From Heterotrichella gracilis (Eukaryota; Sar; Xanthophyceae; Tribonematales; Xanthonemataceae), in the NCBI GenBank assembly GCA_032358255.1, contig JAULBX010032035.1, positions 62,001-126,000 on the forward strand: a stretch of 64,000 nt of DNA. Direction: 5' to 3'. A program made the position numbers and the translations under genes. Below are positions 41,641 through 51,617 of the stretch, piece after piece. Below the pieces are notes generated by a model that was not told the origin of the DNA, ran no database searches, and was given only the letters and a program-made list of their open reading frames with translations. Within the stretch, counting starts at the first letter, position 1. Each line of letters starts with the position of its first letter.

Positions 41641-44600
41641 TGTGCGCCCTTATGGCGCCATGCACTCCCGCAAGGTGATGTGGACTCAAAAGCCTGGTCC
41701 CAGGGGGTGGTGCAACCTTGTGCCTTGCTGCAGCCATGTAGACTTTGCAAGGCAAGGTGCGGGAAAGGCCATCATGCCCTTGTTTAAAACCCCTTGCCCA
41801 AAGGGATGATGCCTAGCTGCCTCCTTGGTCTGTGCGCTTTGCAAGGGTACGGTGCGCCACCCTGGCATATACGTAGGTACCTACGTATGCCGCACACAGT
41901 TCCATGGATGCCTGCACATTTACAGTCACACGCCTGCAGATTCACAATTGCGCTCCTGCACAGTACCAGTAAATGGTTCACACTGCGTCATCTGTTCCAT
42001 TGGTTGCGCTGCAGGACCAACATCGCCTACAACCGATTCTGGAGTGCGCGCAGCGGGGTGGCCTCCCTGCAAGCGCAGCTGGTCAGCGCCTGCTGCCAGG
42101 TGCGCACAAAACCCTAAAACCCTGGCACTACCCTTCCACGCAACCCTCCATGCTGGGTGGCAGAGCGCGCACGCCTCCATACACTCATCCCACCACATGT
42201 GTCACCCCACGCGCCCGTTTGGGGCTGCTCACCACGCTCACCCTGGCAGTGCTCCTCCACACAAACCCTCCACGCTGGCCTCCCTGCAATCACTCCACCA
42301 GCGCACTGTGTTATGCATCACGCTGCACCCTGTGTTTCCTGAGAGGCTCCGTGTGCCTCACCCCTCATGGCAGACACATTCCCATTCCCGCCAATACACA
42401 CCCTGCACTGGCAGCCCCGCAACCCTAAACCCTAAACCCTAAATTGGTGGTGCATGGCGCTTACAAAACCCCACCCCCCACCCCCCACCCGTGACACCAC
42501 CGTCATCCCCCACCCTCCCCAGGCCATCACCTACGACCGCTGGAACCTGCCGCCCGCCACCCCCACCACGCCCCCCACCGCCCTCCCACCCCCCACCCCC
42601 TCCAGCTCCGCATTCTGCAACCGCCTGGTCCACCTCACCTCACTCCTGGCAGCATGCGGGCTGCAGCACCTGCGCCAGGACTGGGAGTGCGACAACTTGA
42701 GCATGCACAGGCCGGAGCAGCTGCCCCCGCCAGCGGTGAGTGGGGTGTGGGGAGAGGGGTGGGGGTGGTGCGGGGTACCAGGGGTGTGTGGGGTTTGAAG
42801 CCGGTGTAGGTGTAGGCCCACCGCTGGGACCAGTGGCCTTTGTGGAAATTGTGGCAATGCTTTTTGTAGCAATGGCATTCCAGCCAGTTGGCCCCGCCTC
42901 AATCATGCTGGGGGGTGCAGGATAAAATGCGGAGTTGGAGCCCTGGTGTGTGTGGAGTGGGGTTTGTGGTGCGCTGTGAGGGAAGGGGATGGTGCGTGCT
43001 ACGCAGGATGTGTGATCATGTAACTACTGTGTACGGATTTTGCTTTCCCCCACTTGCCTGGCCCCCCTCAGGACTCTGCCGCCCTGCGCCCCTCTGTGTG
43101 GCACATCTAAAGCTTGTGTACTACTTTTGATTGCATCCTCCCAGGACTCTGCCGCCCTGCGCCCCTCTGTGTGGCAGTGGATCCGCCACAGCCACAGGTT
43201 CTTCGTGCTGTGGACCGAGATTGGCACGTACAAGCGGTACTACAGGTGAGGCCAGGTGGTGTGTATGTATCGTGGGGAAAGGGGGTTGGGGGGAAGACTG
43301 CATGGCAGCGGTTTCAGAAGTGGTGGGTGTGCAGGGGCCAGCATCAGCCGTCATGGTGGGAAATGTGTGTGGAGGGGTGGTGGTTGGTGGTGGGAGGGAG
43401 TGGGCAATGCTGGTGCCAGTGGAAAGGGAGGGAGGGGAGGGAGGAGGTGGCAGTAATTGTATTTTATGGTGGTGGAGGGGCTGTGGCACATTTTGTATAG
43501 CGGGAGCAATTCCATTTCCCCCCTGTGCTCACCGCATTGCCCCTCCTTCCCCATTCTTCCCCTGCAGTCGCTCCCCCTTGAGCGTGATAGGGGGGGTGAG
43601 CCCTGCAGAGGTGGGCCAACTAGAGCGTCAGGCGCTTGATGCCGCACCCCCCGGGCACCACCTGCGGCGCATGCGGTCCATGGTGTCTGGCAAGGAGTTC
43701 ACCATACAGGAGGGGGCGTGGTTCACCACAGGTGGGTAGGGTGCAGGGTAAGGTTTGCAACAGGTGGGTTGGGTTTGAGGTAGGGTTCACGACAGGTGGG
43801 TTGGGTTTTGGGTAAGATTCACAACAGGTGGGTAGGGTATGGCTGTTGAAATGAGTCCTGCGTCCCAGCTAGGGCATGCATGTGGAAGTCCTACTGCATG
43901 TGCATGAGTGTCTGTGTGTGCCGCCAATGGCTAGGTGGGACGTGGATTGCCGCTCAGCTCCCACCTACACCCTACACCCACTGTACACCAAGTATGTTGT
44001 CAAGGACAATAAGATAGTTATAGGTCCTATTACTCTCTTATTGCGCTTGCTGTCGCCTGGCAACTGCATGCCCCTACCCTCTACCACATTGCCCCCAAAT
44101 GCACCCCCTTGCATTTTTCACCCCTTTCCCTCCCACCCCCCCCAGGCAGCTACGCCCCCTTTGGCCCCGACCGTGTGTACCGCGTGCTTGGCTGGATACA
44201 CCAGCTGCTGGAGGTGCGCCACAGGCAGGGGGGGCTGCAGGTGGAGGGGCCGCTGAGGGCAACGCTGTACACCCTTATGGCGGGGGCGCTGCAGGCATTC
44301 GAGCAGTGCAGGTGCGGTGCAGGGCAGGGGAGGGGTCCTTGTGTGATGTGGCGATGAACGGGGTGGCGATGAATGGGGTTGGGTGCTGAGTTGCTGGCTG
44401 GTGGTAGGGCATGGAGGGAAGCGGTTGGGGGCAGCAGAAGCGCACCGGAATTTGATACATCCCAGCATGTACTGCATCCACGGTTTTAAGGTATTTTTTA
44501 AGTTAAGGGTTTGGCGCATGCACTTATGCAGCATCCAAACCCTGAGTGCTGCATGCCATTGGCAGCCCAGCGCTGCACTCAAGCCCACACGTGCTCCAGC

Positions 44601-46414
44601 CTCTTCAGCGGGCCCCCTCCCCTTCCTTTTCCCTTCCCCTCCTTCTCCCCCCCTGCAGGGCCCTGTCCGAGACCCAGTTCCCCTTCCCATGGGCCCAGGC
44701 CATCAACTTTGTGCTGGTCATGTTCACACTCACCGCACCATTTGTGGTGGTGGCCTCGCACTACAGCATCGAGCTGGTAGTGGTGGTGACATTCATCACA
44801 ACGCTCACCTACTGGACGGTGGAGGAGGTGGCTCGGGACCTGGAGGACCCGTTTCTGTATGAGCCTAATGACCTCCCCTTGGCTCAGCTACAGGTGGGTG
44901 GTCGAGGGGGGGGCCGGGGGGGTAGCGAAGGGCACTAGCTACAGTGGTGGTGGGGTTTAGGGTTCAGGGTGCAGAGTTTAGTTTGGCACATGGCAGCAAC
45001 TGCAGTATGGAGTTGGTGGCGGCGGCCACATATATCACCATCCTCACGTATTGGTTAATGGAGGGGGTGGCAGGGTCTTTGAGGAACCATTCCTCTGACA
45101 GCCGTATGACCCTGGCTCAACTGCAGGTGGGTGGTGTGGTGTGGGGGGGTGGTAGGACATATGGTGGCAAATAGAACAAGGGTGACTGCTGATCTGGCCG
45201 CAAACTGAGTGCAAGACTCTTCAGATGCATTCAACTACCTCGTGTGCACAGCCTTACACTTCAGGTGGTGGGTGCATCTGCACCTCCAACTCAAGGATTG
45301 ATAGCATGGAGGGCATTCTGTATGATGAAAGAATCTTTAATCAATAAATTGTTTTTTTTTAATAATGAATGCTTTATCATTCATATGATTTAAAATTCAT
45401 CCAATTATTCATCTATTTGTTTGGATATGGAACACCAGGCTCAGATTAGACAGGGCAGGCTGATAAAGAGTGCCGCGCCCCTCTGCCCTGCCCTCACCCT
45501 TGGTCATGTCGCTGCAGTTTGAGTTCAACCAGCGCCTCCTCACATGCGCCAATGCGGCGCTGAACCCTGTGGGGTGGGGCCCCGCCATCAGGGGGGTTGC
45601 GTCGTCTGCCATTGCCGCTGGCAATGGTCCGGTTTCAGAGCTGGAGCGCTACGACTCCATGTGGCGCACACCCACTGAGGGGCACTCGCAGGGGCTGGCA
45701 GGTGGGAGGAGTGGGGGGCATGTGGAGGGGTTGGAGGGGGGCAGCATGCACTCTGCAATTTGGCCAGTTGGCCAGTCGTTGCAGTGGCTGTAGCATGCGG
45801 TCCAGGGAGCAAGCATGTGGCAATAACAAGAGATCATTGCATGGGGCCGTAGCATGTGGTGGGTGGAGATGTGCAGCAAGGTTTTGCGGCAGGTGGATGG
45901 CTGGCAGGGCATGCAGGGATCATTGCCCTGCTGGGTAATGATTCAGGGGCTGCACTTGCATCACACATGCAGGCAGGCGCGCCTGTGTGGTGCATGGGTG
46001 TGCAAATATTGGCAGGTATCGCCCATGGCCACTTGCACTGCACATCACCAAACGCGTGCACGCCCACGATGGGCCAGCCGCGGCGCCTGTGCCGTGCACT
46101 GGGGGTATTCCGGTTGCATTTGCCTTGCATCCACGCATCCACGTGGCCACATGCCATGCACTTTTGTAACATGCCATGCTGTTGGGGGGTAAGCACACGC
46201 TGAGTGGGTTGGGTGTGTTGCAGGGAGCCAAGGGGCGCCATCCCTTACCATGGCAATGGATGGTATTCCCGAAACAACGGGGGTGTTGCGTGGCGATGCA
46301 GTAGTGGAGGTGGACGACGTGCGGGTGCCGCTGATGGGTGCAGCCACAGAGCGGGTGCAGCAGGATATGTACTACAGCACACACAGGGAGGAGGGCGGCT
46401 TGGAGAACGTCTAG
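41401..46414 (+). CDS. Bestrophin / UPF0187 family anion channel
   Basis: Nine exons, 41401-41612, 42015-42099, 42523-42735, 43145-43245, 43568-43731, 44146-44311, 44659-44893, 45518-45701 and 46224-46414, give 516 aa plus TAG. The N-terminus is MITYSKVLWGFPTFLRWYGS. Hydrophobic segments near residues 28-48 (ALLSSGLAVALFYTMVDYL) and 55-69 (YQLFATLVGFSVVFR) lead into TNIAYNRFWSARSG, the family's FRTN.AY.RFWEAR block. A second membrane pair lies near 327-370, followed by EEVARDLEDPF (369-379) and YEPNDLPL (381-388), diagnostic of the bacterial and plastid-type bestrophins. These form pentameric chloride or bicarbonate channels; in Chlamydomonas, thylakoid members serve the carbon-concentrating mechanism. 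No clear plastid transit peptide precedes the first membrane segment, so location is open. The last 120 residues are not conserved. Introns hold copies of exon edges. Confidence 0.92.
43066..43106 (+). repeat. Copy of acceptor and start of bestrophin exon 4
   Basis: CCTCAGGACTCTGCCGCCCT followed by GCGCCCCTCTGTGTGGCA is identical over 34 bases to the real exon 4 start at 43145-43178 and keeps an acceptor AG. It lies 73 bp upstream and then diverges (CATCTAA). Confidence 0.95.
43732..43855 (+). repeat. Array of copies of the bestrophin exon 5 donor
   Basis: The real edge is TTCACCACAGGTGGGTAGGG. Three further copies follow at about 37-bp spacing: TTTGCAACAGGTGGGTTGGG, TTCACGACAGGTGGGTTGGG and TTCACAACAGGTGGGTAGGG. 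Each keeps CAG/GTGGGT and is linked by GGGTAAG or TTTGAGG-like sequence. Confidence 0.92.
44001..44049. repeat. Small fold-back element in bestrophin intron 5
   Basis: CAAGGACAATAAGATAGTTA TAGG-type arm, 44001-44024, pairs imperfectly with 44025-44049 (ends CTCTTATTGCGCTTG) with no loop. Ends match the other two fold-back elements. Confidence 0.75.
44937..45145 (+). repeat. Decayed copy of the second half of bestrophin exon 7 with donor
   Basis: The exon 7 segment at about 44755-44900 recurs at 44990-45135 with many changes. Matching words include ATCGAGCTGGTAGTGGTGGT against ATGGAGTTGGTGGCGGCGGC, CTCACCTACTGG against CTCACGTATTGG, and GGCTCAGCTACAGGTGGGTG against GGCTCAACTGCAGGTGGGTG. The copied edge keeps the donor. 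The copied frame still reads without a stop over much of its length, so it might be used as an alternative exon, but it lacks an obvious acceptor. Confidence 0.85.
45325..45420. other. A/T-rich block in bestrophin intron 7
   Basis: About 95 bp with a T10 run and repeated ATTCAT/ATGAAT words, including AATGAATGC facing GCATTCATT-like sequence. It contrasts sharply with the GC-rich flanks and may be the trace of an insertion. Confidence 0.5.
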
Positions 46415-47291
46415 AGTCATGTGCGCACAGCTGCGGCAGCTGCTGGGGTCGCACATATAAACATGTGTATTTGGCACCCGCCACTCCCTGCCTAGCTACT
46501 AGGAACGCCTGATAAGTAGAGCCATGGCGCTGTCCTGAAGAGCCATGGCTGCAGCCAATTATCGATATTTGTGCTTCACCACAATGCAATTGACTTCCCA
46601 GACTGTTGCAATTGTCACATTACGTGGTACGGGCCCTGGGGAATGGACCACAGTTGTTAACGCTGTGTTACCACTCAGTGGGCCTCTCTGTTAGCTGATT
46701 TAGGCTTGCATTCAAGGAGGTGTATTGAATAATATGGGCGCACACTGCAGCGTAAAGGGCAGGGAGCACGGCTAGGATTGGAGAACTTTTGCTTGGCATA
46801 GTGCACTTATTTGCGTCCGCCATGCAGCTGTCCTTGCACAAAAATGCTGGGATACAGGCTAGCAGGCACACTCGATCCGGAGCGCAACAAGCTGAAGAAG
46901 TGGAGGTGTGGATAAATGCAGCACGGGTTGCCTTAGCCTGACTTGCACGCTGAAAGAACAGGCTTTGCGGGGTATGTCGTTAGACGTTGGTGAAGTCTAG
47001 TGCGTGCAAACACCTAGATACACTGAATGTGCTGTTGATCTTGGATAACCTATGTGCTACAGCTTGTGTGTGTATCAACAACTACAGCAGGATAGTACAC
47101 TAGAGCTGATCATATGCAGCACATCAAAAATGACGCCACAAACGCCCATCTCTGGGGTGAATGGGTGTGGCTGGTGTCAGTGTCTCGGATCAGAATCTGC
47201 TCATTGCTCTTCATCTACTGACAGTGTACAAGCTGCTGGTGGCAGCTGCCTCGCTGTGGGAACCAGAGAGGAACCCACGGATGCCCACCCA
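46415..47291. other. Convergent 3' region of bestrophin and OB-fold genes
   Basis: About 880 bp with the two 3' UTRs. No gene is visible and no confident TGTAA signal was seen on either strand. Confidence 0.5.
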
Positions 47292-47961
47292 TCACCCATC
47301 AGCTGGCACCTGCACCAGCTCATACTCCACCAGAGACAGGTTGTTGTCATCCTGCGCAGTGAGCAAGCACATGTGAGGTTGTGCACTACACCTTTACAGG
47401 GCAAGAGTTCAATTGACTGGACAGCAAGTGTGGTGGGCACCTTGGGTTCGAAGTTGAAGTCTTCGCTGACAGGCTCGATCTTTCCCCACTTGTCTACAGC
47501 CAGGCGCATCGAGCCGTGGAACATCACAATCTTTGCATTCCTCAACGTCACGTAGCTACCCAGCTTGAGCTGATCGACTGTAGCACCCAATATGCGCACT
47601 GTTAAGGCCTTGCTGGCAGCACCAGTCATAGGCAACAACGTATTGCAGACACCCACCTTGATCGTTCCTGGCAGTGAAGATAATCACACCCGAGTCATCA
47701 CCCACCACGCACTCCGAGATGCGGGTAGGTGGCCCATTGACTCTATTTTGCCGGACAGGCACAGGCTTGTTCTCTACTACCTGCAAAAGGTCCGTAGCAA
47801 TTGAGTTACTGCCAGTGCCAAAGCTTGGCCATGCCGAGCTATGGTTGCCCACTTGTGCGCACCTTCACCACCAGGTTGTGGCCATTGCTGTCGGGTCTGA
47901 GCTCTCCAATTGTCTTGAATATGGGTTTCCGTTTCTCCATCGTCGTCGTTGGAGCTGCCAT
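47292..47961 (-). CDS. Small OB-fold nucleic-acid-binding protein (At4g28440-like)
   Basis: Four exons in minus order, 47961-47863, 47780-47657, 47577-47441 and 47351-47292, give 139 aa plus TGA. The start gives MAAPTTTMEKRKPIFKTIGE. The order TIGELRPDSNGHNLVVKV, ISECVVGDDSGVIIFTARND, YVTLRNAKIVMFHGSMRLAV, DKWGKIE and NNLSLVEYELV follows the plant At4g28440/At1g10590 proteins closely across their whole length of about 140-150 aa. These are single OB-fold proteins related in fold to the SOSS-B/RPA type; their role in plants is not settled. No transit peptide or membrane segment is visible, so a nuclear or cytosolic place is likely. Introns are short (76-89 bp). Confidence 0.9.
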
Positions 47962-49310
47962 ACTGTGTTTCCGAGGGTATGCAAACTTTGATGGGTGACT
48001 GTCGGACAGCGGGGAAATTGGGGGCAACTTGTTACTCGCTATATCCTGCGAAGAAAGACCCGAACCAGAGCAAGAGATTGGGGAAGGGAATGCTAGCAGC
48101 TGTGTCACATCATTGGTCGCACCGCACGACATTGGCAACATATATGCATAGGGCAATGCATATGCATTGCAATACTCGCAAGGAAGGTGAAACCAGCGCA
48201 AACGAGGGGAAATCCATGCCTGACTGAAGCGAGGCTCTTGTACTGATTGATCGTTAGAACTTGAACTTGCTACTCATCCTACATCTTGTGCCTTGTAACA
48301 CTGGCCGCATTTTTGTTGTTGCACTTACTAGCCATCAATCACCCCATGCCTCAGGATGGTAACCACTGGGGGCCACTCTGTGAGTTCCACTACACTGTAG
48401 TATCACTGTTTGTAGACCAGCACACACACAGTGGCGACATCCGTTTTCCAACCAGCTGGGTAAGCTGGTGGTGGAGATAAACAGCCCTAAATAATGCCCA
48501 AAATGGAATGTGCATATGAAGGCATGCTATCTCCAGCAATAGCTTTCTAGATGACAGACGGGAAGTGCAGTGGCACACAACCCCAAGTTGTGCTTGAAGC
48601 AGGAACGATGTAGTTCCCAGCAACATAGCACTGCTTGATGCAGCCCCCACATTGACAGCCCTGAGGGCAAGTTGAAAGCCAAGCAACACGTCACAGTTCC
48701 TGCCTGAAGGCCGCCGCACCCACCCTGCCGCAGCCCTGCAGCTGGCCGGTGCACCTATACACGTAAAGGTCAGCTGCATGCCGCACAACAGCCGGTTAAC
48801 ACTTTGAAGTACAGCAAGTTACAGCCCACAAAAGGGATATGGTCATGCTGCACAGGACACATAAAGCAACAAGAAAAACAGGGACGTGAATCATGAACAT
48901 GCAGGGGCAATACGTGAGTGCAAGTAAGTATGGTTGTCGGTGCAAGCGTTGATCAGATTGCATGCAGCGCAACAATTCAAAGTGGTTGGCCAGTATGGGA
49001 CACTTGCTACTGCAGCTGTTGGCTGCAAAAACCAAAGAAATGAGGGGAGAGGGTACTGCTTGAAAAAATCCGCCAAATTTGAACAGGTTTGTGGGCGGCT
49101 CAGAAAACTGCTGTCACTGCACTGTGCCATGCGCCACGAAAATACCAGCTGACTCTGGGCAAATCAACCTTGGCTGTGCTGTGAGGTATGCTGCCAGCAA
49201 TGTGGGGCAACTGTGTGGCTATGGTACCCCAACTCAAGTGGTGCACCCAGATCGAAGAAAAGATACACGGCAACCTGCAGTCGCGCGCCGCGGGCCTGCT
49301 TCCGCCCAAG
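47962..49310. other. Spacer between OB-fold and Alfin-Tudor genes
   Basis: About 1.35 kb. It contains the promoter side of the OB-fold gene and the 3' UTR of the Alfin-Tudor gene. No supported coding region. Confidence 0.5.
48829..48833 (-). terminator. Candidate poly(A) signal TGTAA for the Alfin-Tudor gene
   Basis: TTACA on plus, 478 nt beyond the stop on the minus strand. Confidence 0.45.
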
Positions 49311-51129
49311 TCACTGCGTGATGAGCGACATGTGACCCTCCCTCACAATCTCCTCCAAGTTCAGGTCCTCTACCTCTCCACTGGTGTAGGTGGCCCTGCA
49401 CACCACCACACACGCCCCCTCAACAGTGCACCACCACCGCACTCCAACTGGACGTGCAAAGAGAAGGACCAGCTCATGACAAGCAGTACATTGCGACTTA
49501 CTTGGCTGTCTTATTCCTGACGTTGACGCTCTGGATCTCAATCAAGTACCACAGCTTGTCATCAGGCCAGTATAGCTGCGGGCAACCCCAGGTGGTTAGC
49601 AAAAACCACCACAGCAGATTGGCAGGCTTAGCAGAACACCCCAGGTTGGCAGACCAGTACCCACCTCAGCTTTTCGGCCCTTCAGGGCCACACTGACGTC
49701 TGAGCTTGTAAGCAACCTCCCTGTCGGCAGTGGGGAGTCAGACGACTTTGCCACTCCACCCATGCCTGACCCCGGCCCTGTGCCTGGAGGCGCGCTGCTC
49801 ATGTACTGCTCCTGCACACCGAGGGCCACTGTGAGTGGCACACCTCACAAGGGGTCGAAAAAGGCAACCCGGCAGCCACCCAACCAAAGCGTTACCTCTT
49901 CACGCCTCCTCTTCGCATGGTTGGGTCCGCTCCTGTGCTTGAGGTGCCTGCCCGTCACCGCCTCGTACAGAGTTGGGTGCTGGTTGATCAGTTTGAACAG
50001 TTGTGACCTGCGGGTGGCGTGGGTGCGTGAGTAAATTCCACAGACGCCAACAAGCCAAGGGGCGGTCGCCATACCACAATCAAGCTGCGCACCTTCCAGC
50101 ACTGTCCAGCTTGGCTCCGTAGTAGAAGGACACAGCCATCAGCCACGCGTCACTGTGTACTGCGACCAGCCCGAGCCAGTCCTGCACACCGACATGTGGG
50201 TTGTCGGCCAGGCTGCTCAAAATCTGATTAATTCAGCAAACCTGCCCTCCTCTAGCTCACACTCGCAGCCATAACACCCACAAAGCTGCTCAGACAAGGG
50301 CGCCATAGCGCCTGCCCATTATAGCACACAACGACACCATGACCCTCACAGGCCAAAACTTGCCTTCCGTTGCATCCCGTCCCTCGCGAAGTTTATCCCT
50401 AGGCAAGGCTCTGGAAGCTCTGGTGGTACCTGTAGACGTACAACCAGCTCAGGGGCGCTGGATAGACGCTGGTTGGCAGCCAAGCAAACATGGAATCGAG
50501 GCGAGTGAGTAAGCATGTCGTGCACGTTGCCACTCCTGGCCTAAGAGCGAGCGTGTGGACAACACAAAACGCTTCAAACTGGCGAAGCAACAAGCAGCTC
50601 ACCTCCTCAGCAGGTATGTCCACCACCCAGCTCCCATCGCTCTCGCCTGCAGGGCACACACGGGGGTCATCACATGGCAGTTTGTGCGTCGTCATGTGCG
50701 TGGGATGCTTGCACGGCTCGCGCCCCTTACCATAGAGGCACAGATTCTCTCGCTCTGGATCGCACTGCTGGTAGAACTCGTCAACTTCTGCAATGCGCGC
50801 AACACTCGGCTCGTCAGTGCCCGTCAGTTTGGCTGACGATCAGTGGTTTAAAGAGAGCAAAGCTTGCGTACCCTCAGTCAAAGCTCGAACCAGCCCAGTG
50901 CGCCTCCTGGAGAAATCCTCGTATATCTCGCCCACACTGCACAGCCCCAGGCACATAGGTTTCATTGGCACCCGTGCAGAGGTTCAAGGTGGCGATCAAC
51001 AGCCGGTGGACGCGGCAGCAGCAGGCTGAGCACGACGCCAATGTCGTGGTTTTTGCTCGGCTACAGAGCTTGGCATGATGTCACAACGGGACAGGTTATA
51101 TAAACACACCTTCTTGGGTGGTCCGCCAT
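49311..51129 (-). CDS. Alfin-domain protein with C-terminal Tudor-like domain
   Basis: Ten exons in minus order, 51129-51110, 50936-50872, 50787-50731, 50646-50603, 50417-50364, 50181-50093, 50007-49896, 49811-49665, 49575-49502 and 49395-49311, give 248 aa plus TGA. Residues 7-130 are an Alfin (DUF3594) domain in full order: [93 protein letters not shown] linker rich in Ser/Gly/Pro follows. In land plants the protein would end in a PHD finger that reads H3K4me3. Here residues about 186-248 carry no Cys/His zinc ligands and read [20 protein letters not shown], then [20 protein letters not shown], the aromatic and acidic pattern of a Tudor-like fold. The intron after 50364 has a GC donor (AAG/GCAAGT). 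Likely a nuclear chromatin protein. Confidence 0.9.
50362..50363 (-). other. GC-AG intron donor
   Basis: Exon 5 of the Alfin-Tudor gene ends CGGAAG and the intron begins GCAAGT. The next exon starts with DWLGLV, and the join RDGMQRK-DWL is exactly what the family has, so no GT donor is needed. Apart from the C at position 2, the site matches the consensus perfectly, as is usual for GC donors. Confidence 0.85.
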
Positions 51130-51617
51130 GCTCGCAGCGCCGTCTGCCTGGGAGTCCTTCAGGTGCGTGGCTCCCAGTCTAACGCCACGACGGCTCTGAT
51201 TATCTCCTTCGGATGCTTTGATGAGCAGTGGCAGGACAACACGCAGGTGCAGCCGCCCTCTCGCTGCCAGGAGACAAACGCCCCAACGCACTGTCTGTGT
51301 CCACGTAGGTATGGGTAGATAAGAACGTCAATGCTGGCGGAACCTGGCAGAAACAAGCACTCTGTACGCCAGAATACGGCTTTTGAGGTGGTCGAAAACA
51401 CAACACCTTTGTTTTTGGGACGAACGCCCGTGGATCTCCAAATCCCAGGGATAGTATATCGTACCAAGGGGGTTTGACATTTTGTATAAATTCGTCATGC
51501 ATTGGGCAGTGGTTCTTCCACTATTTAACGAAGGAGCTTGTTTGAGCACGGGTGGCATTGTTTCCTTTCCATTGCCAACTTTCTGTAGGCAGTAGTGGGT
51601 CTTTGTAGCGATTCACA
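51130..51617. promoter_or_regulatory. Divergent promoter region, Alfin-Tudor and tRNA-binding genes
   Basis: 488 bp separate the start codons of two genes that point away from each other. The 5' UTRs must also fit here, so the two promoters are close or shared. I see no clear TATA element or known motif. Confidence 0.55.
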
